In this document: piece after piece, positions 7,166 to 14,204 of the stretch
Numbering within the stretch: position 1 is the stretch's first letter
Layout of the letters: each line of letters begins with the position of its first letter
Assembly: GCA_041688215.1 (NCBI GenBank)
Contig: JBDNIO010000032.1
Location: forward strand, 1 to 15,907
DNA length: 15,907 nucleotides
Direction: 5' to 3'
DNA from: JBDNIO01 sp041688215
GTDB lineage: Bacteria > Pseudomonadota > Gammaproteobacteria > Nevskiales > Salinisphaeraceae
Program-made: the position numbers and the translations under genes
The notes under the pieces: generated by a model
What the model saw: the letters and a program-made list of their open reading frames with translations, nothing else
Database searches by the model: none
Told to the model about the DNA's origin: nothing

Positions 7166-8119
7166 CTCACGACTAAACAACGCATCCATAAACTGCTCCG
7201 CATCGAACTCGCCCAGGTCTTCGGCCTGCTCACCCACGCCTATGTAGCGAATCGGTAGCGCCATGCGCTTGGCAATGGCGAAAATTATGCCGCCCGAGGC
7301 ACTGCCGTCGAGCTTGGTTAGCGTGAGCCCGCTCACGCCCACAGCCTCGTGAAACTGCACCGCCTGTTGCAGCGCATTGCCGCCGGCGGTGGCGTCGATG
7401 ACCAGCATGGTTTCGTGTGGGGCGTAGGCGTCGTGCTTGGCGAGCACGCGTGTGATCTTTTTAAGCTCGTCCATTAGATGCGACTGGGTATGCAGACGGC
7501 CCGCGGTGTCGGCGATTAGTACATCAATACCGCGCGCCTTGGCGGCGTCGAAGGCGTCGTACACCACCGAGGCTGAATCCGAACCCGCGCTCTGCGCAAT
7601 AACCGGCACCTGGTTGCGCTGGCCCCAGTCCTGTAATTGCTCCACCGCAGCAGCACGAAAGGTATCCCCGGCGGCCAGCATTACCGATAACCCCTGATCC
7701 TTGTAACGACGTGCCAGTTTACCGATGGTGGTGGTCTTGCCGGCACCGTTTACGCCGACCATCAGAATCACGAAGGGCCGCGTGTGCTCCGGAATTTCCA
7801 GTGGTTCGCTGCAGGGCGCAAGCAACGCGCCCAGGTGCGCGCGCAGGGCGTTAACCAGATCAGCCGGTGAACGCAGGCGGCCGCCGTCGAACAGGGTTTG
7901 CAGCCGGTCGATGACCTCACCGGTGGCTGCTACCCCCACATCGGCCAGTAATAGCTGGGTTTCCAGTTCATCGATCGCGTCCTGGTCAACGATATCTCCG
8001 GGCAGCAGGCGTCGCAGGTCGTAGCTCAGAACCGAGTCGCCCCGGTTCAGGCGCGCCCGCATGCGGGTCACGAAGCCGGGTTGTTTCGGCGCTGCGGTTT
8101 GTGGCTTGCTTGTACTCAT
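7160..8119 (-). CDS. ftsY: Signal recognition particle receptor FtsY
   Basis: FtsY is the GTPase that docks ribosome-SRP complexes at the inner membrane for cotranslational insertion. The 319 residues hold essentially only the NG domain: the long acidic A domain of E. coli FtsY (497 residues) is missing. In its place is a basic N-terminus (KQPGFVTRMRARLNRG) that could bind lipids. GTPase motifs are P-loop GVNGAGKTT (122-130), DTFRAAAVEQL (152-162), DTAGR (204-208), TKLD (268-271) and the closing GVGEQAEDLGEF. The usually conserved DATTGQNAL reads DATAGGNAL (from Asp242), so the Gln is replaced by Gly. The C-terminus ALFSREV ends inside the intergenic repeat, which provides the stop. It begins 19 bp after the stop of the DedA-PAP2-LssY gene. 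The start is likely but lacks a strong ribosome site. Confidence 0.96.
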   Translation of the reverse strand: MSTSKPQTAAPKQPGFVTRMRARLNRGDSVLSYDLRRLLPGDIVDQDAIDELETQLLLADVGVAATGEVIDRLQTLFDGGRLRSPADLVNALRAHLGALLAPCSEPLEIPEHTRPFVILMVGVNGAGKTTTIGKLARRYKDQGLSVMLAAGDTFRAAAVEQLQDWGQRNQVPVIAQSAGSDSASVVYDAFDAAKARGIDVLIADTAGRLHTQSHLMDELKKITRVLAKHDAYAPHETMLVIDATAGGNALQQAVQFHEAVGVSGLTLTKLDGSASGGIIFAIAKRMALPIRYIGVGEQAEDLGEFDAEQFMDALFSREV

Positions 8120-8138
8120 TTTCAGCTGCTACTTCTGC

Positions 8139-10217
8139 TCAGGGACGGGTCGGTTGGTGGGTGCGTGGTGAATCCGCGCTCATCCTATCACCGGTAACGG
8201 GTTTTGCATTGTCCCAGAGCAGGATTTCGCCCTGCCAGTTATCCTGTTGGCCAGTCGCCACGGGCAAGCGGATAATCCGGTTGCGCTGTAACGCAAGACT
8301 GTGGTGCAAGACCTCAAGCGCAGCGCCATAGGCGGGTTGGTCGGCGGGCATGCGCAGCAGCCCGAAACGAGGCTGCAGGCGTTGTTTTGTGGCCTGACCC
8401 AACCACAGTCTGGCGTTATTTTCTGCCGTTATAAAAGCACTGCGCCAGAGGCGGAGAATCCATTGCGTCTGGGCGTTTTCAGGCCGAATCAGGCTCAAGT
8501 CGGGATTACGGCCATCGTGACTTTTGGGCAACACGGGCAGTTCGGCGATGGGTTTTTCAGGCGCCAGCCATAAAAGACTGCGCGTGATACTGGCATGTAC
8601 CGGTGCCTGCCAGCCGGCAGCAAGCAAATCCGCACGCAGGTCTGCAAGCGTGCCGCTGAATTGCAGGTTCAGTGGCTGGCGTCGGCGCCCGACCATGTCG
8701 TTTATCTGGGACGGCAAGCGGGTGTGCTCACGCGCATACCAATGGGCAACTACGCGTGCCTGCGATGATGCCGGGGCCTCAATGGCCAGTGGCTGCCCGG
8801 TTTGTTGCAGCAGCTGCCACACGAGTGCCGCGGCTAGGGCCGCCACCAGCATGGCAAACAGCGGGCGTGGGCGCACGGTGCGTGGGCGTCGGCGCCGGTA
8901 CCCCAGGGTAAGCAGCGCAATCCATAAAAATGCAACGCTCAGCCCAATGAGCACGTCGCTGAGCCAGTCCAGGCCAAGATAGAGCCGGGCCAGCGCAATT
9001 AGCCCTACCAGTGCGATAAAGCTGCTGTAATATAATTGCCGCATGGCGGGCCGGTGCGGGGTGGCAAGAATAACGGCCAGAAAGCCGTAGATTACGCCGC
9101 TAATCAGAATATGCCCGCCAGCAAAACCCGACGCCGGACTGACCCCCTGAAAGTACGCGTTGGGGGTAGGAATCGTCATCAGCCAACGCAGCCCCAGTAC
9201 CAGAATCGCGGTAAATGCAATCGCCGCAAGCCAGTGCATGGCCGCGCGTTTGCCGGTGAGCACGAACAGGGCCACGCCAATGGCCGTGGCCAGTGGCAGA
9301 TAGATCGCCGGTGCTCCCAACTGGGCGATAACCAGGACCAGGAAATCCGCCAGCGGCGTATGCAGACTCTGGCCCAGGTGATAGATCAGGGCATCGCTTG
9401 CCTGCGGAAAGCTGGGGGTGTGCCAGCCCCATACCAGGCTGTAGGCACACCAGGTGATGAATAAGAGCAGGCCTGCCACCAGCGCCAGAACCGGGGTTTC
9501 GGGTTGCCTCGGGTCGGCCAGCGCCGGCCCTAGCATGCCCAGGCGCCGATGCTGACGGCTCCAGTTGAGCAGCCGCTCGGTGTGGCCGCGGCTCCAGGCG
9601 GCGCCGCCGATAAGCATCCAGCGCGAAGCCCAGACCAGCAACCACACGGCTCCGAATACCACCAGCAGCAGCAAGGCCAGACGTCCGGCCACCTGTGCAG
9701 CCAGATCAAGTGACGCCCCGAATAAAACGCCGGGCAGGATGTAACAGGGGGCCCAGCCGAGCGCGGCGATAATATCTATGGACAGAAAGCGCAGAGGCGG
9801 CATGCCGGCGGCGCCGGTAATGGTCGGTATTATCGGTCGAAATGGCCCGATGAAACGCCCGAGGATGATGCTTTTGCCGCCGTGGCGGCGCAGGAATTCC
9901 TCGCCCCGCGCCAGCAGGCGCGGCGCGCGGTTGAGTAACCGGATTCGATGCAGGTTGCCGCGATAGGCGTAACCCAGCGCATAGCTGGCCGAGTCCCCGA
10001 CAACGGCGCCAGCAAAAGCAATACCCAGAATGGGTAGCAAGGGCAGGGCGCCCGCACCCACCAGCGCGCCGGCTATAAACATGAACAAGGCGCCGGGTAC
10101 CAGTAAGCCGAACAGGAATAGGGATTCGGCCGCGGCGGCGGCGAACACCGCAAAGCCGGCGGCCAGCGGGTGCGCCTGAACCCAGATCAACGTGGACTGC
10201 AGGGTTTCAGCCCCCAT
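8139..10217 (-). CDS. DedA - PAP2 - LssY-C fusion membrane protein
   Basis: This 692-residue protein has three parts. Residues 1-205 are a DedA/SNARE-associated (DedA/VTT) domain, a family linked to lipid flipping and membrane homeostasis. The conserved acidic residues (Glu31, Asp75) and the RF-x-G-x-x-R-P block (Arg121, Arg127) are present. Residues about 240-440 are a multi-spanning PAP2 (phosphatidic acid phosphatase type 2) domain. Residues about 470-692 are a soluble LssY C-terminal domain, with LPVLPKSHDGRNP near 579-591. All three PAP2 catalytic motifs look altered: K-x6-R-P reads R-x6-T-P (Arg344, Thr351, Pro352), PSGH reads AGGH (366-369), and SR-x5-H-x3-D reads AR-x5-D-x3-D (410-421). 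Phosphatase activity is therefore doubtful. hemL ends 10 bp upstream and ftsY starts 19 bp downstream, so cotranscription is likely. The ribosome site is poor. The domain assignment is strong; the substrate is unknown. Confidence 0.9.
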   Translation of the reverse strand: MGAETLQSTLIWVQAHPLAAGFAVFAAAAAESLFLFGLLVPGALFMFIAGALVGAGALPLLPILGIAFAGAVVGDSASYALGYAYRGNLHRIRLLNRAPRLLARGEEFLRRHGGKSIILGRFIGPFRPIIPTITGAAGMPPLRFLSIDIIAALGWAPCYILPGVLFGASLDLAAQVAGRLALLLLVVFGAVWLLVWASRWMLIGGAAWSRGHTERLLNWSRQHRRLGMLGPALADPRQPETPVLALVAGLLLFITWCAYSLVWGWHTPSFPQASDALIYHLGQSLHTPLADFLVLVIAQLGAPAIYLPLATAIGVALFVLTGKRAAMHWLAAIAFTAILVLGLRWLMTIPTPNAYFQGVSPASGFAGGHILISGVIYGFLAVILATPHRPAMRQLYYSSFIALVGLIALARLYLGLDWLSDVLIGLSVAFLWIALLTLGYRRRRPRTVRPRPLFAMLVAALAAALVWQLLQQTGQPLAIEAPASSQARVVAHWYAREHTRLPSQINDMVGRRRQPLNLQFSGTLADLRADLLAAGWQAPVHASITRSLLWLAPEKPIAELPVLPKSHDGRNPDLSLIRPENAQTQWILRLWRSAFITAENNARLWLGQATKQRLQPRFGLLRMPADQPAYGAALEVLHHSLALQRNRIIRLPVATGQQDNWQGEILLWDNAKPVTGDRMSADSPRTHQPTRP

Positions 10218-10227
10218 GTTCGAGCGA

Positions 10228-11517
10228 CTAGTTCCCTGCCATCGCAGCGAATGTGGCGCGCGCGGCCGCCAGTGTCTGTGCTATTTCTTCTTCACCATGT
10301 GCGGCCGACACGAAGCCGGCTTCAAACGCCGACGGCGCCAGGTAGACCCCTTGCGACAACATGCCATGAAAAAAGCGTTTGAACTGTTCTAGGTTGCATG
10401 AGGAGGCATCCGCGAAACACTGGACCTGATTCGCGGCAGTAAAGAAAAGCCCGAACATGCTGCCAACGTGCTGGGTGTGCAGCTCGATTGCATATTCCTT
10501 CGCGCATGCAACAAGACCGTCCAGCAATTGTTCTGTGCGTGCTTCCAGTCGGCGGTAAAATCCGTCTTCACGCAGGGCTTCCAGCGTAGCAATCCCGGCC
10601 ACCATCGCCAGCGGATTGCCGGACAGGGTGCCGGCCTGGTAAATGCTCCCGGTGGGCGCGAGCGCCTGCATGATCTCGCGACTGGCGCCCACCGCGCCCA
10701 CGGGCATACCGCCGCCCACGATCTTGCCCAGCGCGGTAATATCCGGATGTACGCCGTATAGTTCCTGCGCGCCGCCGCGGGCGACGCGAAAGCCGGTCAT
10801 GACCTCATCGAACACCAGCAGGGCGCCATGCTGGTCGCAAAGCGCGCGCAGGCCTGCAAGAAAACCGGCCACCGGAGGGATGCAATTCATGTTGCCGGCC
10901 ACGGGTTCGACCATCACGCAGGCGATGTCCGGCCCGTGTTCGGCGAATATCTGTTTGACCGAGTCGAGGTCATTGAAGTCGGCGATCAAGGTATCGCGGG
11001 TGACAGATTCGGGAATGCCGGGCGAGGCGGGCAAACCCAGGGTAAGGGCGCCGGAGCCGGGTTTGACCAGCAGCGCGTCCACGTGGCCGTGATAACCGCC
11101 GGCGAATTTGAGCACCTTGTTGCGCCCGGTCACGCCGCGCGCCAGGCGCAGCGCCGTCATCGTGGCTTCGGTGCCGGAATTGACCATGCGCACGGATTCG
11201 ATGCTTGGGATGGTCTCGCAGATCAGCTGCGCCAGTCGGATTTCCGGCTCGGCCGGTGCGCCGTAGGACAAGCCTTTAGCGGCCTGCGCCTGCACCGCAG
11301 CCACCACGGCAGGATGGGCATGGCCGAGAATCATGGGGCCCCAGGAACCCACGTAATCGATATAGCGATTGCCATCTACATCAAAAATATGCGCACCGGC
11401 TGCGCGCTCGATGAAGGGCGGCGTGCCGCCGACGGACGAAAACGCCCGGACCGGGGAATTGACCCCGCCGGGGATAACTTTGCGGGCGGCTTTAAACAGG
11501 GATTGGGAACGTTGCAT
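10228..11517 (-). CDS. hemL: Glutamate-1-semialdehyde 2,1-aminomutase
   Basis: This PLP enzyme converts glutamate-1-semialdehyde to 5-aminolevulinate, the last C5-pathway step before the common tetrapyrrole route. The length of 429 residues is close to the family norm. Key features are VNSGTEATMTALRLAR (112-127), GGYHGHVDALLVKPGSG (140-156), LLVFDEVMTGFR (233-244, cofactor Asp237) and the Schiff-base lysine Lys265 in TALGKIVGGGMPVGAVG. Near the C-terminus SAFEAGFVSAAH is family-typical. The ATG at 11517 has a modest ribosome site (TAGGTAA). It follows thiE by 13 bp; thiD-thiE-hemL is a known gammaproteobacterial neighbourhood. Confidence 0.98.
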   Translation of the reverse strand: MQRSQSLFKAARKVIPGGVNSPVRAFSSVGGTPPFIERAAGAHIFDVDGNRYIDYVGSWGPMILGHAHPAVVAAVQAQAAKGLSYGAPAEPEIRLAQLICETIPSIESVRMVNSGTEATMTALRLARGVTGRNKVLKFAGGYHGHVDALLVKPGSGALTLGLPASPGIPESVTRDTLIADFNDLDSVKQIFAEHGPDIACVMVEPVAGNMNCIPPVAGFLAGLRALCDQHGALLVFDEVMTGFRVARGGAQELYGVHPDITALGKIVGGGMPVGAVGASREIMQALAPTGSIYQAGTLSGNPLAMVAGIATLEALREDGFYRRLEARTEQLLDGLVACAKEYAIELHTQHVGSMFGLFFTAANQVQCFADASSCNLEQFKRFFHGMLSQGVYLAPSAFEAGFVSAAHGEEEIAQTLAAARATFAAMAGN

Positions 11518-11530
11518 GCTTACCTATTCA

Positions 11531-12160
11531 CTAAATGTCTCGGAATAACTCATTTAATTCACGCGCGGCGCGTGTAATATAGGCGCTCTCGAACAGGGCG
11601 CCCGATACGGCCAGAATGTTGGCGCCCGCGGTCAATAAGCGGGCGCCATTGTCGGCATTTATGCCGCCGATGGCTACTACCGGGCAGTCACAATGCTGGC
11701 GCGCATCACTGAGCACCTGCAGGGTGGCAGCGGGGGCATCGGGTTTGGTGGTCGAAGTGTAAAACCGGCCGAAACTCACATAATCCGCACCATCGGTCAG
11801 ACATTGTTGCGCATACGCGACAGACGCGTGGCAGGTGGCGCCGATAATGGCGTTTGTGCCCAGCTTATGGCGGGCAAGTTTGATGGCCTGATCGCCGCGA
11901 CCCAGATGGACGCCGGCCGCGCCGATTTGCCTGGCGAGTTCAACGTCATCATTGATAAGCAGTGGCACGCCTGCACGCGCGGTTTCGCGGAGCACTGCGA
12001 TGGCACCGCGTAACCGGTCTTTAGCATCGCCGTGCTTGTGCCGATACTGCATGAGTACGACGCCGCCCTGCAATGCCTGCGCGGCCTTGGCCCCCGCCTG
12101 CTCCGGGGTGTTGCCGGCGGCGTTCAGAACGGCATATAAACCACGCCCGGGCAGGCTCAT
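11531..12160 (-). CDS. thiE: Thiamine-phosphate synthase
   Basis: ThiE joins hydroxymethylpyrimidine diphosphate with the thiazole phosphate to make thiamine phosphate. From the ATG at 12160 the product is 209 residues, a TIM-barrel of normal length. Visible motifs are VVLMQYRHKHGDAKDRL (pyrophosphate and HMP binding), LLINDDVELARQIGAAGVHLGRGD, IIGATCHASVAYAQ, GADYVSFGRFYTSTTKPDAP and VVAIGGINADN. The frame is open a further 64 codons upstream, but that stretch lies inside thiD in another frame and has no ThiE similarity. The ATG at 12160 overlaps the thiD stop as ATGA, so translation is probably coupled to thiD; no separate ribosome site is seen. The usual QLRDK reads QYRHK, a mild divergence. 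Confidence 0.96.
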   Translation of the reverse strand: MSLPGRGLYAVLNAAGNTPEQAGAKAAQALQGGVVLMQYRHKHGDAKDRLRGAIAVLRETARAGVPLLINDDVELARQIGAAGVHLGRGDQAIKLARHKLGTNAIIGATCHASVAYAQQCLTDGADYVSFGRFYTSTTKPDAPAATLQVLSDARQHCDCPVVAIGGINADNGARLLTAGANILAVSGALFESAYITRAARELNELFRDI

Positions 12161-12933
12161 GGGGTGTGTCGCAAGCGGTCTGGAATATGCTGGCCCCGGC
12201 CGGGTTTGAAGCCGTGCGCCAGACACTGCCAAGTATATTCCTGGGCAAGCTGCACGGCCGATTCCGGGTTGGCGCCCCGTGCCAGCTGCGCCGCAATGGC
12301 CGAGGCCAGGGTGCAACCGGAACCGTGGTAGTGGTGCGCCAGCCGGGGCCATTCAAATGACGTCTCGTACCCGTTGGGCCCATACAGGGTGTTTACGACC
12401 TGCTCACCTGCTTCGTCGCCGCCGGTAATCAATACCCATGGCGCGCGGCCTGCCAGGCTGCGGCCGCATGTGTCCAGGTTATGCTCATTCTGGCACAGGT
12501 ACCGGGCTTCGGCGGCGTTGGGCGTAATTACTGTAGCCAGGGGAATAAGATCATCATTGATCGCCTGCGCCAGGGGATCCTGCGCAAGCTGTGCGCCGCC
12601 CCCGGCCTTCAGGACCGGGTCGAGCACCAGCGGTATGCCGGAATACTCGGCTGCAATGTGGGCGATGTGCCGAACCTGGCCCACCGAACCGAGCAGGCCA
12701 AGCTTGATGGCCGAGAACGACATATCCTCCAGCAGGATCGTAAGCTGGGCTGCAAATTCGTCATCGGCGATGGCAGTTACCGCGTAGGCATTGCGGGTAT
12801 CCTGGCGCGTCAGGGCGGTGATAATCGCCGCCGCGTGACAGCCCTGGGCGGCAACGGCCTCAATATCCGCTTGCAGGCCGGCGCCGCCACTGGGGTCATG
12901 GCCGGAAATACATAACACGTTCGGGATACTCAT
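12157..12933 (-). CDS. thiD: Hydroxymethylpyrimidine/phosphomethylpyrimidine kinase
   Basis: ThiD phosphorylates HMP and HMP-phosphate to the diphosphate used by ThiE. The 258 residues are a ribokinase-fold enzyme: VLCISGHDPSGGAGLQADIE at 6-25 is the substrate-binding start, ALTRQDTRNAYAV follows, LVLDPVLKAGGGAQL and VITPNAAEARYL are central, and GSGCTLASAIAAQLARG near the end carries the catalytic Cys and anion hole. The ATG at 12933 matches the family N-terminus (MSIPNVLCISGHDPSG). It is the first gene of the minus-strand run; its stop overlaps thiE by 4 bases. No TPP riboswitch is recognisable in the 150 bases upstream. A possible TATAGT -10 element lies at 12948-12943 but would leave almost no leader, so I give it little weight. 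Confidence 0.97.
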   Translation of the reverse strand: MSIPNVLCISGHDPSGGAGLQADIEAVAAQGCHAAAIITALTRQDTRNAYAVTAIADDEFAAQLTILLEDMSFSAIKLGLLGSVGQVRHIAHIAAEYSGIPLVLDPVLKAGGGAQLAQDPLAQAINDDLIPLATVITPNAAEARYLCQNEHNLDTCGRSLAGRAPWVLITGGDEAGEQVVNTLYGPNGYETSFEWPRLAHHYHGSGCTLASAIAAQLARGANPESAVQLAQEYTWQCLAHGFKPGRGQHIPDRLRHTP

Positions 12934-13030
12934 CGGGGCCTAACTATAGCATTGACGCGGACTTACGTGGTTGCTGTTATGCACAGGCCGGCAAGATTCG
13001 CCACGGCTTGTGCCGTGTCTCACGCTGGCT

Positions 13031-13095
13031 TGTAACCACCTTCGAGGCCATTATTCAACTTGTTGATTATATTAATATATTACGTAATGGTTACA
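13031..13095. repeat. AT-rich palindromic block with flanking inverted 8-mers
   Basis: TGTAACCA (13031-13038) and its exact complement TGGTTACA (13088-13095) bracket a stretch holding two perfect palindromes: TATATTAATATA (13068-13079) and ATTACGTAAT (13079-13088). The right half, about 13058-13090, is almost pure A/T. It could be a duplex-unwinding stretch, a protein-binding site or a promoter region; the sequence does not decide. Confidence 0.5.
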
Positions 13096-13154
13096 AATCC
13101 ACCGCTGAGTAAGATCGCTAGAATTCACGCCGATTAGGGGGGCTATTCCTGGCA

Positions 13155-13189
13155 CTATCCACAAAGTTATCCACAGCTTCTGTGCACAA
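13155..13189. promoter_or_regulatory. Cluster of DnaA-box-like 9-mers
   Basis: Three sites resembling the DnaA box TTATNCACA lie within 35 bp. TTATCCACA (13167-13175) is a perfect match. CTATCCACA (13155-13163) has one mismatch. TTGTGCACA on the minus strand (complement of 13181-13189) has one mismatch. The last two form an imperfect inverted pair around GCTTC. An AT-rich palindromic block lies about 65 bp to the left, and GATC sites occur at 13113 and 13210. Binding by DnaA is inferred from the consensus alone. Confidence 0.5.
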
Positions 13190-13372
13190 CTGAATTTTTC
13201 TTTTGAACAGATCATCTTAGCCGTTTTTCTTCGACAAAAACTTCTGCTTTGCTGCGTAGCTGAAATTGGCCATGTACCACAGAGCGACGCGGGCAAGCCG
13301 ACGCTCAAAAAATATAGTATGGGGATGCCAGCCAGTAATTATTCAAGTTACTGATATATTTAAATTATATTT

Positions 13373-14167
13373 CTACTTCAGACCTGCTTGCCGTGCCGCA
13401 GGCACGCGGTGCACAACGCTGCGCAACAAGCCATCAGGCGACAAATGCAGGCAGCGATAGCCGGGCACGCGCTGGCGATCTTCAGCCGGCGTCTGACTGC
13501 CCGGCAGGAACTGGCGCGTAACCGCCGGGGTAGTCAGCAGGCGCAAACTGCCAAGCGGCATGTCGCATGCCTGGTGAACATGCCCGCAGATGATGGCTTT
13601 TACCTGTGCGTGCTGGTGCGCAATGCGCAGCAGCTGCGCCCCGTCGCGCAAGCCCAGCGCATCGATCCAGGGGCTGCCGACCACGGCTGGGGGATGATGT
13701 ACGGCCAGCAGCGTGTTTGACTGCGATGGAGCTTGCAGGCGGCTGTCCAGGCGGGCCAGTTGCTGCTCGCCGAGTGCACCGCAGTCCGTGCTGTCAATGT
13801 GGCTGTCGAGCAGGATAATCTGCCAGCCGCGCACCCGAGCCCAGCCGCCAACCTGTACGTTTTGCATCGCCTGGGCCATCACTGACGGGCTATCGTGATT
13901 TCCCGGGATAGCGTAAATGGGCACAGCAAATTCCTGCAGTAAATCTGCCAAACGCTGGTAGCCGGAAGGGGATTCGTCGTGTACCAGATCGCCGGTGAGC
14001 AATAGCGCATCAATGGCCGGGTGCTTGCGTTGTACATCGGCAAGCACCTCCCGCAGTGCGGCCCAATTGTCCCACGCCCTCAGGCGCTGGCCGGGCTGGG
14101 CCAGCAAATGACAATCGGTGATTTGGATTATGCAGGCATCTTCGTTACTAACATCGCATTTTTGCAT
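13373..14167 (-). CDS. cpdA: 3',5'-cyclic AMP phosphodiesterase, CpdA type (class III)
   Basis: This is a calcineurin-like metallophosphoesterase that probably hydrolyses cAMP and so tunes CRP-type regulation. In 264 residues all metal-binding motifs of the family appear in order: ITDCHLL (Asp18, His20), LLLTGDLVHDES (Asp60), IPGNHDSP (Asn90, His91), LLAVHHPP (His157/158) and ICGHVHQ (His196, His198). The middle WQIILLDSHIDSTDCGALGEQQLARL matches the CpdA subfamily (LLLDSQ...GELSEFQLEWL in E. coli) better than general phosphoesterases. The single ATG at 14167 places ITDxH near residue 16 but has no good ribosome site. The gene is divergent from the methyltransferase gene with only 37 bp between them. 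Its neighbours do not indicate its substrate. Confidence 0.9.
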   Translation of the reverse strand: MQKCDVSNEDACIIQITDCHLLAQPGQRLRAWDNWAALREVLADVQRKHPAIDALLLTGDLVHDESPSGYQRLADLLQEFAVPIYAIPGNHDSPSVMAQAMQNVQVGGWARVRGWQIILLDSHIDSTDCGALGEQQLARLDSRLQAPSQSNTLLAVHHPPAVVGSPWIDALGLRDGAQLLRIAHQHAQVKAIICGHVHQACDMPLGSLRLLTTPAVTRQFLPGSQTPAEDRQRVPGYRCLHLSPDGLLRSVVHRVPAARQAGLK

Positions 14168-14204
14168 CGGTTAAGGTTAGCGTAAATTCTCTGCAACAGC
14201 GTGT

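Larger units (their letters stand above)
12934..13372. other. 439-bp gene-free region between thiD and cpdA
   Basis: No credible coding frame is present. The first 90 bp, which should hold the thiD promoter, contain a small hairpin (CACGGC-TTGT-GCCGTG, 13002-13017) with no T tract. A palindromic AT-rich block (13031-13095), a cluster of DnaA-box-like 9-mers (13155-13189) and an AT-rich tail next to the cpdA stop (about 13305-13372) follow. The region is clearly lower in G+C than the flanking genes. No cpdA terminator could be identified. Confidence 0.7.

Noticed and set aside
10828..11577. 249-codon plus-strand open frame opposite hemL
   Set aside because: It is an antisense shadow of hemL; the hemL frame has complete motifs and the antisense protein matches no family I recognise. 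Similar shadows opposite cysJ, cysI and rpoH were dropped for the same reason.
12161..12352. 64-codon upstream extension of the thiE reading frame
   Set aside because: It lies within thiD in another frame, has no ThiE-like sequence, and the ATG at 12160 overlaps the thiD stop as ATGA and fits the family N-terminus.
12943..12948. TATAGT as the thiD -10 promoter element
   Set aside because: It would place the transcript start about 3 bases from the ATG, and no -35 partner is convincing.
12934..13085. TPP riboswitch upstream of thiD
   Set aside because: A riboswitch would be expected for a thiamine operon, but neither the CTGAGA nor the ACCTGATCTGG-type conserved segments are found on the minus strand there.
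13275..13284. TACCACAGAG resembling the cysJ-cysI repeat arm
   Set aside because: Only 9-10 bases match and there is no partner arm nearby, so it is likely coincidence.
13282..13306. Hairpin GAGCG...CGCTC followed by A6 as a cpdA terminator
   Set aside because: On the minus strand, where cpdA is transcribed, the T run comes before the hairpin and not after it; the stem is also short and interrupted.
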